The notes beneath the pieces were generated by a model. That model saw only the letters and a program-made list of their open reading frames with translations, had not been told where the DNA came from and searched no databases. A stretch of 64,000 nt of DNA from positions 9,068,735-9,132,734 of the forward strand of contig OX442420.1 in NCBI GenBank assembly GCA_949361645.1. Direction: 5' to 3'. Origin of the DNA: Spongilla lacustris. Taxonomy: Eukaryota > Porifera > Demospongiae > Spongillida > Spongillidae. This document shows, in pieces, positions 53,993-64,000 of the stretch; positions within the stretch are counted from its first letter, which is position 1; every line of letters starts with the position of its first letter. The translations under genes and the position numbers were made by a program.

Positions 53993-55958
53993 CATCTCAC
54001 AATATGGTTCATTTGTCATGAACCATTGTTGGTCTTGTTGTAAGTATACAGTGCGGCTGGGGTGCTGTACGTCATGCCACACACCGAACAGGAAAATGGC
54101 CTGTCAATTTCAGATTTTAGCGTACGCCTCGCGGCCTGCGCTTGGGTGGACCCTGGCTTCCTTTGTCGACACTGGAATCCGTGTTCGTCACCTGGAACAG
54201 CAGGCTGCTTGTGAGTGTTCTTTTTGTGCAGGGACAGGGGGCCTGGCTACTGGCATACTTCTTGCCACATACATGTACAGTGCATTGGTAGGCAAGGATT
54301 AGTTCAGACCTGGGTCTGCATTTCCTCCTGCCAGAAACACAGCTATTGCCTTCACCTTGCAATTCACTGTGAGTGTCATCTGCATACTTATGACCCTCAA
54401 CAGTAGGTAAGTGAGGAAGGTCTTGGTTTGTCATTTTTTGCTACTGCATGGGATGAAGCATTACCGCATGTATAGGAAGAGTTGGCCTCTGAGCTTTGTG
54501 AAGGCTTTGGACACACCTTGTCCCTTTTCTTGGGGTCACGAACGTATTCCCTCACCTTCTCGTACAGGTACAGTGACCGTGTCAGGGACAATCCACTTGG
54601 GGGTAATAACAGGTGGCATCACTTGGCTCTGATAAGCCTAATGTCCTTTATGGCCACTCCAGCCCTCAGCATGGTTACCTCGGTGGGGTTTGTGTCCCAT
54701 GGCAAGGTCTCCATCCTCACGACACCAGGGTGGTCTTGATCAAACTCAAATGTGCGGTAGTGTCCTAGGCCAACCAGAGGACCAAACCACTGGCCCAAGA
54801 AGGCATTCCAGTCCTGGTACAGCTGTGACACACAAGTGACATCCTGGCCACACTGCCGGACACAGTCAGCTAGGTTCTGCTGTAAGTCCATTCATTGGGA
54901 TGTGTGGCTTCCCTTGATTGAAATTGTGGGGGCTGCCAACTCCATTTGCAGCAAGAGGGATAGCAGTGTCTCCACTGGTATACTATTGTGGAGGCTGACC
55001 CCATTGGTTAGTTTGTGGCTCGTGTGTATAAGGGTCTGATATGGGCAGGTGGTTCCATAGGTAGTGCGGGTTGGTGGCGTCTGCTGTTGGTTATGCGGGG
55101 CTGCTGTCTGGACTTGCAATGTAGCGAGGAATATGTGGGGGTGGGGCTGGTGTCCATCCGCAGCTGTGGGAATCAGGGTCTGGGTACGAGACTAGGGCTG
55201 CTGGCTCTTAGTCATTTAGGGGCTGCTTACTCCCTACAACCACCATCGTCAGTAGTATAACCGCCGTCACTACCGTTCTCAATCTCCCCACCTCGTCGAA
55301 TGTATCTTGAATATCGATCGTCGTATCCGTATCGCTCAAACTCGTCCGCCGATTGAAACTCTTGCGAGTGTGTTGTCTTCAGTGGACGTCGCCATATCCG
55401 TTATCTACATAGGAGATAACGAATAACAACTGTGACAGGGACGATACATTAAATACTTACCCATCAGATCTAGCTAGCGCAGTATGGGTGTGGCTATAAG
55501 TTATCAAAGTCTCGGCCCACAGGAAGTAGTTGCATTTCATGTGCTTTGATGAATGGAAGCGGGCCTCGCACGTCCAACGGCGCGATTCGAGCGGGAAACG
55601 TGTACCAACTTTGCGCCGCTGTATCTCCGTAACGGATGACATAAAAATTAACGAACAGAACAAATCGATAGGTATAGGACCTCTCTACCTACAAACCGAA
55701 TTTGAAGCGATTTCATTACTCCTACCTAAAGTTATGGCGGGTGTGAACCCGGTGGGGTATCGAACATTGCAATACTGGCACGGAGCAAGTGCAAGACTCC
55801 AAAATGGATTTTAAAATAGAGAAACGGTGTAGTATGAAGTGTTGAAAATAGGAAGTCGATAGCTTTTACCGTTCAGAAGTTATAGCGATTCAAACATAAG
55901 GGAATTTTATAACATTTTATATATATATACGAAGGCTCATTTTGTCGTGAACTGTCCC
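53993..55958 (-). repeat. E5 right outer arm
   Basis: Reverse complement of 42025-43990, including the terminal block and the transposase fragment, ending GAACTGTCCC at 55958. Confidence 0.92.
54016..54891 (-). pseudogene. C-terminal transposase fragment, right arm of E5
   Basis: Mirror copy of the fragment at 43092-43967 with the same frameshifts and stop, so the damage predates the duplication or was copied between the arms. Peptides of 90, 64 and 105 residues are identical to the left-arm versions. Confidence 0.9.
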
Positions 55959-55964
55959 ATATAT
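55959..55964. repeat. ATATAT spacer between E5 and E6
   Basis: Exactly 6 bp (ATATAT) between CTGTCCC and GGAACGTTC, the shortest spacer in the row. Confidence 0.92.
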
Positions 55965-58715
55965 GGAACGTTCTATGCGATTTTGATGCTTGTGAATTTA
56001 TATATATAACATCCAATTCAAAGCGCTATATCTTCCACACGGTTTGAGCTCTTGACTTCCTATTTTCAGCACTTCATACTACACCATTTCTGTATGCTAA
56101 AATATAATTTGGGGTCTTGCACTTACTCCGTGCCAGTATTGCAACGTCCGATACCCCACCGGGTTCAAACCCACCATAACTTTCGGTAGGAGTAATCAAA
56201 TCGCTTCAAATTCGGTTTGTAGGTAGGGAGGTCCTATACCTATTGATTTGTTCTGTTCGTTAATTTTCATGCCATCCGTTACGGAGAAACAGCTGTGCAA
56301 AGTAAGTACACGTTTCCCGCTCGAATCGCGCCTTTATATGTGCACGGAACAGTTTCCATTCTCCGGAGTGCATGAATATTCAACTATTTAGGGCGTGATA
56401 ACCACACCTATAAGGTCACCAAACAAACGGGCGGCTGAATTGTAGTGCTTGTTAGTATAAACTTACGGTTGTTTTTCGGTGTAGATAAACGATATGGTGA
56501 CGTATAACACGAGTGAACGCGAGCTCGTCGAGTTTCACTGAATCAGTCGGCGGATGAGTTCGAACTGTACGAATACGACGATCGATATTCAAGATACATT
56601 GGACGAGGATGGAGAGATTGAGAAAGGTAGTGATGGCGGTCGTACCACTAAAGATGGTGGTTGTGTTAGTGATAGGGAGTGAGCAGCCCCTAAATTACCA
56701 AAAGAGCCACCAGCCCCACCCCCACATAGCCAGGGGCTAATGGGGCTCGGCCCTTCACTGCAAGTTCCCTCAGCAGCCCTGGGGCCAAAGAGGCCATCCC
56801 CACACAGCAGAACCACAAGCCCCCTTACTGCAAGTGCACGCTATATACCTTTGGAACCATTAAGCCCCATGCTGCAATTTAAATTATTAATAATAGCCTC
56901 ACATTCCAAATAGTGGAGCCAACAAGAGGAATTAACAGGCCCAATAATTCTAGCAAGGGAGCCACCAGCTAACCTGGTCAATTGAGCTAGCGTCCACAAT
57001 GCCAGTGGAGACACAGCCCTCTCTCAGATAGATCATCAGACCTCCACACTGCCAGCAGGGATTAGCCCCCACAATAATGCCAGGGAGATGCCAGCCCTCA
57101 GGCTGCAAATGGAATCAGCATCCCCAACCATTTCAGGGGAGCCATGAACTACATGTACCAACAACATGTGATGACCTCACTAACAGATCAACCATTAGCC
57201 CTCATTCCACAAGTGGACTTAACAGGCCCCACACCCAGGGGCTAACTCCCCCCCCCCCCCCCCCCCCCCTTTCGTTCAATGCAAGTTGAGTCAGCTGGGA
57301 CCCCCTACACAGTAGAACAACCAGCCCCCTCACCGCAAGCTCATGAACAATAGCAGTGGAACCTGTAAAGTCTACACTGCAACTGAACTTAATAGCCTCA
57401 CACTGCAGTCAGCAGCCCAGGAACCATTCTTACAGAACACCCTCAGCTACCCAGGGCCAATGGGGTAGCCTCCACAGTGTCAGTCATGACGCCACCCCAA
57501 TTTGAGTCAGCAGCCCCCACACAAACAAGGGCCTGTAAGGCCAGCTTCGCACAGTAGAACTACCAGCCCCTCTCTGCTCACTTCAAATGGAGCCACTAAA
57601 CCCTCTACCAGTATACACTGCAAGTCCAGACAGCAGCCCACACCAGTGGAGCCCTCTCACAGATGGAGCCCAGCAAGGAAGTACCAGCTGCCACACAAAC
57701 AGTGGTTAATCGAGCTCCCAGAATAATGCCAGTGGAGAAACCAGCCCTCGCACTGCAAATGGATTCAGCAACCCCAAAAATTTCAGGGGAGCCATGAACT
57801 ACATGTATATGTACTTGCCCCCACTACCCGTCCTTCAATGAAAGAGGGGCCAATCAGCCAATGGGACAGTACAACCACCAACCCTCCTCATTGGTCAGGG
57901 GACATGTACCAGAACAACTTAACAGGCCCACCACACACTGGTGCCAGCCCTCGTCCCTCCCCCCCCCACCCCCCCTCTTCTCACTACCTGTCTTTTACTG
58001 CAAGTTGCGTCAGCAGACCAGGGGCCAATGGGGCCAAGAACTACCACTCCACCTCACTGCAATCACACACTACGTACCTTTGGAACCAACCAATAACCCA
58101 AGTGAAATCAATACTGCAAAACCTGACCCCCACACTACCAGCAAGGGAGCACCAGCTGCCACACAACCAGAGGATCAATGTGGCCCCCACTTAATGCCAG
58201 TGGAGAAGGCAGCCCTCACACTGCAAATGGAGTCAGTAACTCCATGCAACAATTTCAGGGGACATGAGCATGTACGCACATGTACCAATGGAATCACACA
58301 TGCCCCACCAATGGAACCAGTGGAACGTTTAGCCCTCACAGCAAGTGAACTTATTATTTAGCAGTCCCCACAACACCCCCTCCCACTACCTGTCCTTCAC
58401 TGAACGAGGGGGCTAATGGGACCATCCCCACACAGTACAACTACCAGCCTTCCTCATAGCAAGCCAATGGAACCATTAACTCCCAAGCTGCAATTGAACT
58501 TAATAACCTCACACTGCAAGTCCAGTCAAAAGCGCTGCACAACCAGTGGAGCCACCAGCCTTTCCACATATGGTGTTATTAAACCATTCACTGCCAGCAG
58601 GAGGGTCAATGGGGCCCCCTTAACAGTGCTCATTGACCCTGGTTCAAGATACATTGGTCAAGGATGATGGCGGTCGTACCACTGACGATGGTGGTTGTGT
58701 TAGTGACAGGGAGTG
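55965..58715 (+). mobile_element. E6: E2-type palindromic transposon, cut by the assembly gap
   Basis: Starts GGAACGTTCTATGCG and follows E2 closely: terminal block, decayed transposase start (ATG at 56494), acidic-type stretch, then the same degenerate interior with a poly-C run at 57247-57269. The last bases before the gap (GGCGGTCGTACCACTGACGA, then GTTAGTGACAGGGAGTG) resemble the inner edge of a terminal arm. It has no mirror half in the window; the N run may replace it. Confidence 0.88.
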
Positions 58716-58915
58716 NNNNNNNNNNNNNNNNNNNNNNNNNNNNNNNNNNNNNNNNNNNNNNNNNNNNNNNNNNNNNNNNNNNNNNNNNNNNNNNNNNNNN
58801 NNNNNNNNNNNNNNNNNNNNNNNNNNNNNNNNNNNNNNNNNNNNNNNNNNNNNNNNNNNNNNNNNNNNNNNNNNNNNNNNNNNNNNNNNNNNNNNNNNNN
58901 NNNNNNNNNNNNNNN
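58716..58915. other. Assembly gap (200 N)
   Basis: Exactly 200 N. The true length is unknown. The sequence changes from element E6 to host satellite across it. Confidence 0.99.
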
Positions 58916-59098
58916 TATGCATCAACCATACTATTGTATATAAATCAACCATAATATTGTATGTATATCAACCATAACATTGTATATATATCAACCACAA
59001 TATTGTATATATATCAACCATAATATTGTATATGCATTAACCATAATACATCAACCATAATATTGTATATACATCAACCATAACATTAATCAATAAAC
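58916..59098. repeat. ~22-bp AT-rich minisatellite
   Basis: Units of ATCAACCATAATATTGTATA with length variation, about eight copies, right after the gap and just downstream of the last visible exon of the carboxypeptidase. Confidence 0.85.
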
Positions 59099-59127
59099 AC
59101 GTGCTTATTTGCACAGCAGGTACATAC

Positions 59128-62100
59128 CTCTGAGGTCGGCACCATGAACCCCGTGAGGAAGTTCCCCTGCGAGGAGCTCTTAGGTCTCAGCTCCATGGTC
59201 AGGGGAACAGCAAAGCACAGAGAGGCACCGCCCCCGCGTTTAACACTTTGGTCATACAGCCTGGGGAGGAGGGGGACCAACATTAAGGGATATCTAGGGG
59301 TACACTTGACTAAAAGACAAGCAAAAATAATGGTTTGCATCAAGATGTAGTCTTACGGGGAGCAACAAAAAATATCACACTGGAAGGGGAGGAGGTTTAC
59401 AATGGGGAGGGGTATATATGGGTGAGGGGGAGGGGTCCATATGGGGGAGGGGTCCTCATGGAAATGGCCCTATGGAAGGTCACATTTCTCTAATGTCCAG
59501 TAGCTTTACCAGTCAGGAAACGTTCCACCAGCAATGTACACACTTCCCATGCTACCAGCTGTGTAGGAAGTTCCAAGCTGCAAAAAAAGCCATGAAACCA
59601 TCTTGTGGTGACAATTCATGCACATGTATAATATAATGTACATGTACATCAGACCACATCACACAGAGATCATCTCGATCCCAGACCCAAATGCATACCA
59701 TCTCTACCCTCCCCAACCATCTCCTCCCCAGACCCATACCATCTCTACCCCACCATCTCCACCCCAGACCCATACCATCTCCTCCACAGACCTGTACCAT
59801 CTCCTCCCCAGACCCATACCTGGCTGGAGGCAGAGGCAACCCATTGAGCGATGTACTTCATTCTGCTGGTGTGCACATTTGAGGCAATGGTCCAGGCTGC
59901 AAGGGGACGAGTGTAACAGGGGGGCCTTCAGATATGTAACAGGGGGGCCTTCAGATATGTAACAGGGGGGCCTTCAGATATGTAACAGGGGGGCCTTCAG
60001 ATATGTAACAGGGAAGCCTTCAGATATGTAACAGGAGAGCCTTCAGATATGTAACAGGGGGGTCATCAGATATGTAACAGGGGGGCCATCAGATACATAA
60101 CAGGGGGGCCTTCAGATATGTAACAGGGGGGCCTTCAGATATGTAACAGGGAAGCCTTCAGATATGTAACAGGGGAGCCTTCAGATATGTAACAGGGGGG
60201 TCATCAGATATGTAACAGGGGGGCCATCAGATATGTAACAGGGGGGCCTTCAGATATGTAACAGGGGGGCCTTCAGATATGTAACAGGGAAACCTTCAGA
60301 TATGTAACAGGGAAGCCTTCAGATATGTAACAGGGAAGCCTTCAGATATTCATGTCCACTTGAACAAACACCCCATTGCACAGCACCTATCACCCCATCA
60401 TCCAATCATGGTACCAAGATTCATGACAACTATAAATCACTGTCAACATTCCAAGGTTACATGTAAATCCCATAGGCATATATATACACATATACATGCA
60501 GATTTTATAGCTTATATACATTTTTTAGGTAAAGTCCCCCCCCCCCCCCCTCCACACACACGCAAACACATTGGAAATGTCTCGTGTTTTAAAAAGGAGT
60601 ACCCAATAAATAATAACCATGAACCTGTTTACAAAATCACATTTGAGTATTTGAAATGATGAAAAAGATGTACACATAACCTGTTATGGTTACAGAGATA
60701 CAACAATTTTGTTTATTTTTATTCATTGAGACATTTCATGTTACTTTATGGCACATGTATGTTATAGAGTGTTGTGTGCATCTGTGCACATGGATCTATC
60801 CCTATGCCCCTCCCCCATACCCCTCCCACCATTCTACATGCACCACCTTTCATGCACTAAGCCATGCAGGACACGCCCACCGCACCTGGTGGGTAGAGAA
60901 CCTCCTGGTAGTATGAGTGGAAGTCGATGGCCCCAACCACTGGAGCGTGCCTGAGCAGGTAGCTGGTGATGGCCTTGGTTTCCAGCTCAGAGACAGCGTG
61001 GGGACCGCTGTACTGCTCGCTGCAGGGGTCCCCAGACCCATCAGACTGCCGCATGTGTGTCGGGTGCGTGCATGTGGGCGTGAAGACGTGCGTACGAGCA
61101 ACGGGCATATGTACGTGTGCGTTGTGAGTGTGTGGTGGTGGGATTTGTGTGCAGTTAGAAGCAGTTAACATTAAGTACGGCAGGTTATACCCAATTGAGG
61201 ATGACCCAATTGCACGTTACTGCATGAGGTGGTCTTAAGACACGCTGGAGAGTACACATTTGAACATGTACGGGCATGTGCGGAAGTACAACAGTTATGA
61301 ACGTGATGTGCTGCCGGTGTATCATGTGATGTCATGTGAGGAAGCACATACCCGCCAAACAACAACAAAAAAAAAAAGACCCCGCCCCTTCCCATCCCAT
61401 CTCAACACACATGCAGGCAAGCACATAGGAGGGGAGGGGAGGGGAGGGGAGGGAGGGGACTGACCACATTCCAATGAGAGTCAAAGTTCCTGTTCAGGTC
61501 GACGCCCACACATGCAGCACCCTCAACTGGAGCAACATTCTTTCTCCACAAGCGATACTTTGGGTAGTCTGACCAGGTCAGCTACACAGCAAGGTCACAT
61601 ATAACACTCACCAACATGGGCTGAACCAAGCCCATTTGAAACATACAGATTAACACACTTATTATACCAGTGTCCCTCCTCCTCCTTCTTCTCCCCCTCT
61701 TCCTCCTCCACCCCTCCTCCTCTCCCTCCTCCCCCTCCCCTTCCTCCTCCTCCTCCTCCTCCTCCTCCTCCTCCTCCTCCTCCTCCTCCTCCTCCTCCTC
61801 CTCCTCCTCCTCCTCCTCCTCCTCCTCCTCCTCCTCCTCCTCCTCCTCCTCCTCCTCCTCCTCCTCCTCCTCCTCCTCCCCTCCCCAACCATAGCAGGGC
61901 CCAGCCTTACCAGGTAGCCATCAGGATTAGCTACAGGGACGATGATGAATTCAAATTTCTCCAGAAGACCCAGCACCTGATGAAGTAACAATGACATCAT
62001 TACACGTACCAACATGACATGATACAAACACACATTTTTAGAAACTGCTTGTTGGACTGGAATCACGACAAAAGAGGGCAAGTCCTAGTCGTGTTATTGA

Positions 62101-63777
62101 TTGAGATGAGGCATATCTCCATGGCAACAGTAATACTGATATTTGACAATACCCTCATAAAAAGGTGTACACATGCATGGGTGTGATGCAGGCATAGCTC
62201 ACCTGTGGGTCATCAGAGGAGGCCAAGAAGTGGGAGAGGAACATACACACAGGACCTGTGATCCACTCCCCTATAAGATGGGGGGGGGGGGGGTGGGGGT
62301 GGGGGGGGTGTAGGGTGGGAGGGGCATCAGAGGGTGTAAATGTGTGTGTGCAATATAAATGCACACACATGTACACACATATACACATATGCACATAACA
62401 CATACACACACATGCACACACACATGCAAGTCTGGGTACCAGACCATTTGTAATTATTTATTAACTAGATACAGATAATAAGGACTCTACATACAGGGAA
62501 TACTACCAGTATCATGATTTGATAACCATAATCATGATTATTATAATCATGTGTGCTGACAACAAGAAAATTCCCAGAACCAATGGGCAAAGAAACAAAA
62601 AACATCCTTTTCCATTACTATATTCAGCAATGCTAGGATTTGTGCTGTCGTGGTGATATTTGTAGGTGTTTGCAGCAAGTCTCTAACATGCTGTCTAAAC
62701 CCTACACTTTTAGCGGGCGCTCGTCCATTAACAGCAGTTCAGCTTGCCTTTGTGTTAAAAAAAAAAAACCAGAGTACCTCTCTATTGCACTCACGCACTA
62801 ACAAGAAACGCTAATTGGTTGCTATTTACGTAGTTGGAATCGTTATTGGAATGTTAATTATCGCATACCTGTAATCCGATTGGTAGTGCCCAAATTCCGG
62901 CCCTTGGTACAACTCAATGCACATAGAGTCTCCAGACCCCTTTATTATCTGTATCTAGTTAATCAATAATTATAAAGGGTCTGGTACCCAGACTAATGCA
63001 CACACATGCACACACATGCATACACATGCACACATGCACACACACATGCACACACACACATGCACACACATGCACACATATGCACTACACATGTACACAC
63101 ACATGCACACATGCACTTGGTGGGAACACTACCAGTACATGTACAAGATCATGGAAACTTTAATTGTGTAAGTTATTATGTGTGCATATGTGCATATGTG
63201 CATATGTGCATATGTGCACATATGCACTTATGCAGTGTTATGTATATGGCTAAATTGCAAACAGTTATATTTATAAATTTGTAACAAAGGGGGCTTTTCA
63301 TGAATGAGAAACATGGACACAACCAACAGATGAGTTTGTCCCCTGTCTTGTTGATACATCGCAGAAGACAAATTTGTAACAAAGCACTTTCAGTGAGGAC
63401 AAGACAGTGCAGTGGCCCATAATGATATCACAAGTCACACACACACACACACATGCGCACACACACACATGTGCACACACACACACATGTGCACACACAC
63501 ACATGTGCACACACACACATGTGCACACACACAAATGTGCACACACACATGGACACACACACACACACACACTCCACACTCCACACTCACGTGCATGCAG
63601 CAGGCACTGGAGGTAGATGGTTGGCTTTGTGGCCTGCCCTGCCCCTTTGCTTGTGATGTGGACGGCCATTATGCTGTAGCTATGGTGTGTCTTCCCTATG
63701 GAGCTGTTCAGGACCACCACATCTGGGTAGCTCTCTGCTAGCTTGTGGAACCACAGGTATGTTTGAGAGAGATTGTG
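59128..63777 (-). CDS. M14 metallocarboxypeptidase (A/B-like), eight exons, partial
   Basis: Exons, 5' to 3' on the minus strand: 63777-63591, 62270-62203, 61976-61911, 61581-61465, 61045-60886, 59896-59820, 59577-59510, 59260-59128. All have AG/GT borders and join in frame to 292 codons without a stop. The joined protein covers nearly the whole catalytic domain of a zinc exopeptidase that removes C-terminal residues. Zinc ligands are His61 and Glu64 (LLHAREW) and His189 (IDFHSYYQ). Substrate-binding residues are Arg120 (LWRKN), Asn137-Arg138 (DLNRNFD) and Tyr239 (VYIAGG), and the catalytic base is Glu271 (LTMELRP). The position matching specificity residue 255 is Pro246 (TFPDW), neither the Ile of A-type nor the Asp of B-type enzymes, so specificity is unclear. 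The signal and propeptide exons would lie beyond 64000, and the last exon in or past the gap. Introns hold several satellites and a MITE. Confidence 0.9.
59261..59509. other. Carboxypeptidase intron with short GGGGAGGGG repeats
   Basis: Contains GGGGAGGGGTATATATGGG-like repeats at about 59385-59460. No other feature. Confidence 0.5.
59660..59819. repeat. Degenerate CCCAGACCCATACCATCTC repeat in intron
   Basis: About six imperfect units of roughly 25 bp end right at the donor of the sixth exon (59896-59820). Minus-strand frames here are repeat translations. Confidence 0.75.
59920..60352. repeat. 23-bp minisatellite in intron
   Basis: About 19 units of GATATGTAACAGGGGGGCCT plus TCA, with variants in the G run (GGAAGCC, GGGTCATC). 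A higher-order block of about nine units seems to repeat once. Confidence 0.93.
60353..60885. other. Carboxypeptidase intron without recognised feature
   Basis: Plain intronic sequence with a poly-C run at 60537-60550. No coding signs. Confidence 0.5.
61046..61464. other. Carboxypeptidase intron with GGGGA repeat
   Basis: Ends with a (GGGGA)n stretch at about 61428-61459, immediately downstream of the fourth exon's donor site. No coding signs. Confidence 0.5.
61675..61882. repeat. (TCC)n microsatellite in intron
   Basis: A pyrimidine-only tract, irregular to 61740 and then pure CTC/TCC triplets for about 140 bp, 28 bp downstream of an exon border in plus coordinates. Poly-S, poly-R and poly-G frames are artefacts. 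Confidence 0.97.
62281..62330. repeat. G-rich homopurine-like tract
   Basis: A run of G with few T and A next to the second-exon acceptor (62270), so on the coding strand the acceptor is preceded by a poly-C tract that may act as its pyrimidine tract. Confidence 0.8.
62429..62994. mobile_element. 566-bp MITE in carboxypeptidase intron
   Basis: The ends are inverted repeats of about 55 bp: AGTCTGGGTACCAGACC then AACTAGATACAGATAATA on the left, and the same in reverse on the right, with a handful of mismatches. There is no coding capacity. ATGCA at 62424-62428 and AATGCA at 62995-63000 could be a target duplication, but the flanks are CACATG repeats, so this is weak. Superfamily not assigned. 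Confidence 0.8.
62998..63118. repeat. (CACATG)n-type microsatellite
   Basis: Irregular CACACATG units. It adjoins the right end of the MITE and matches the DNA on its left, so the MITE sits inside this repeat. Confidence 0.93.
63178..63228. repeat. (GTGCATAT)n microsatellite
   Basis: About six GTGCATAT units, the alternating purine-pyrimidine type. Confidence 0.9.
63433..63590. repeat. (CA)n microsatellite abutting first visible exon
   Basis: CACACA with regularly placed ATGTGCA interruptions. It reaches within a few bases of the donor site of the exon at 63591-63777. H-T frames here are artefacts. Confidence 0.95.
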
Positions 63778-64000
63778 CTGGAGTGTGAGTGTGAGTGTGT
63801 GTGCACATGTGTGTGTGTATGTGTGGTGTGTGTACATGTGTGTGTACAGTATGTGTGGTGTGTGTGAATGTGTGGTATGCATGTGGTGGTTACCTAGGCA
63901 GCACACTTCACCGCCACTTAGTAGAAACCGATGACTCCACCCCCTGGGGTGGGGGGTGGGGCACAGTCTTGTACCCAGACCCAATGCACTGCAGCTGCAG
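63778..64000. other. Intron or upstream region of the carboxypeptidase
   Basis: A TG-rich stretch to 63890, then unique sequence. At 63967-63982 the motif AGTCTTGTACCCAGAC recurs, a probable end of another MITE-type element running out of the window. No upstream exon was recognised. Confidence 0.5.

Larger units (their letters stand above)
42025..55958. mobile_element. E5: 13.9-kb palindromic transposon with two inverted transposase fragments
   Basis: Starts GGGACAGTTCACGAC and ends with its complement. Mirrored positions sum to 97983. From the ends inward each arm holds the terminal block, a C-terminal transposase fragment, the 71-bp satellite, a short junction and the 48-bp satellite. The outer 1.96 kb of the arms appears identical, since at least seven mirrored reading frames translate to the same peptides. 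The satellites differ in length (about 2.1 against 1.7 kb, and 0.55 against 0.83 kb). The centre holds a private 2.7-kb stretch and module P. No intact gene. Confidence 0.92.

Noticed and set aside
42025..55958. Palindromes as hairpin-read assembly artefacts
   Set aside because: Symmetry starts and stops exactly at transposon ends next to AT runs in four separate elements, and the interiors differ between arms. A read artefact would mirror everything. Long-read proof is still needed.
61670..62081. Poly-Ser or poly-Arg ORFs
   Set aside because: They translate the TCC microsatellite. Only the 61911-61976 exon in this stretch is coding.

Overview
The window is eukaryotic and animal-like. The evidence is spliced coding sequence with consensus GT/AG borders (an M14 metallocarboxypeptidase at the right end), many di-, tri- and minisatellites, a Ty3/gypsy LTR retrotransposon and large DNA transposons. 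Frequent ACATGTACATGTA words and the transposon types suggest a marine invertebrate, but I cannot name the species. There are no operons. A run of 200 N at 58716-58915 shows this is a scaffold.

Layout. 1-5800 is gene-poor host DNA with minisatellites, two weak candidate exons, a fragment of a Lys/Arg-rich ORF, a 99-bp perfect hairpin and a fossil gypsy reverse transcriptase. 5801 to at least 58715 is an almost unbroken row of six DNA transposons of one family, here called E1 to E6: E1 5801-23725, E2 23740-32586, E3 32603-33420, E4 33435-42008, E5 42025-55958, E6 55965 to the gap. They are separated only by 6-16 bp of AT dinucleotides. E1, E3, E4 and E5 begin GGGACAG and end CTGTCCC; E2 and E6 begin GGAACGTTC. 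All share a subterminal block of roughly 600 bp. 58916-64000 is host DNA with eight exons of the carboxypeptidase on the minus strand, plus intronic satellites and one MITE.

E1 is the only copy with a long intact gene: an 864-residue protein at 6448-9042. It has an acidic N-terminus, a central region with candidate RNase-H-fold carboxylates (around residues 426, 505 and 547) and two C-terminal C2H2 fingers. I recognise it as a member of the widespread uncharacterised family whose core contains ADNCVGQNKN (annotated DUF7869, from memory) and infer that it is the transposase. E1 then carries a 71-bp satellite, a 1.8-kb palindrome and a 48-bp satellite. A nearly complete gypsy element (17855-23044; LTRs 124/125 identical, CTAG target duplication, tRNA-Leu primer site) sits inside E1, next to its right terminal repeat.

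E2 to E5 have no intact gene and are giant palindromes. In E4 and E5 the outer 1.2 to 2.0 kb of the two arms looks identical base for base, while the interiors differ by indels and satellite length. E5 carries the C-terminal, finger-bearing third of the transposase in each arm, in opposite orientations. The same internal modules (71-bp satellite, 48-bp satellite, central palindrome) recur among the elements, so the non-autonomous copies look like inverted duplications of parts of an E1-like element. This self-adjacent array of giant fold-back transposons around an uncharacterised transposase-like protein is the most unusual thing in the window.
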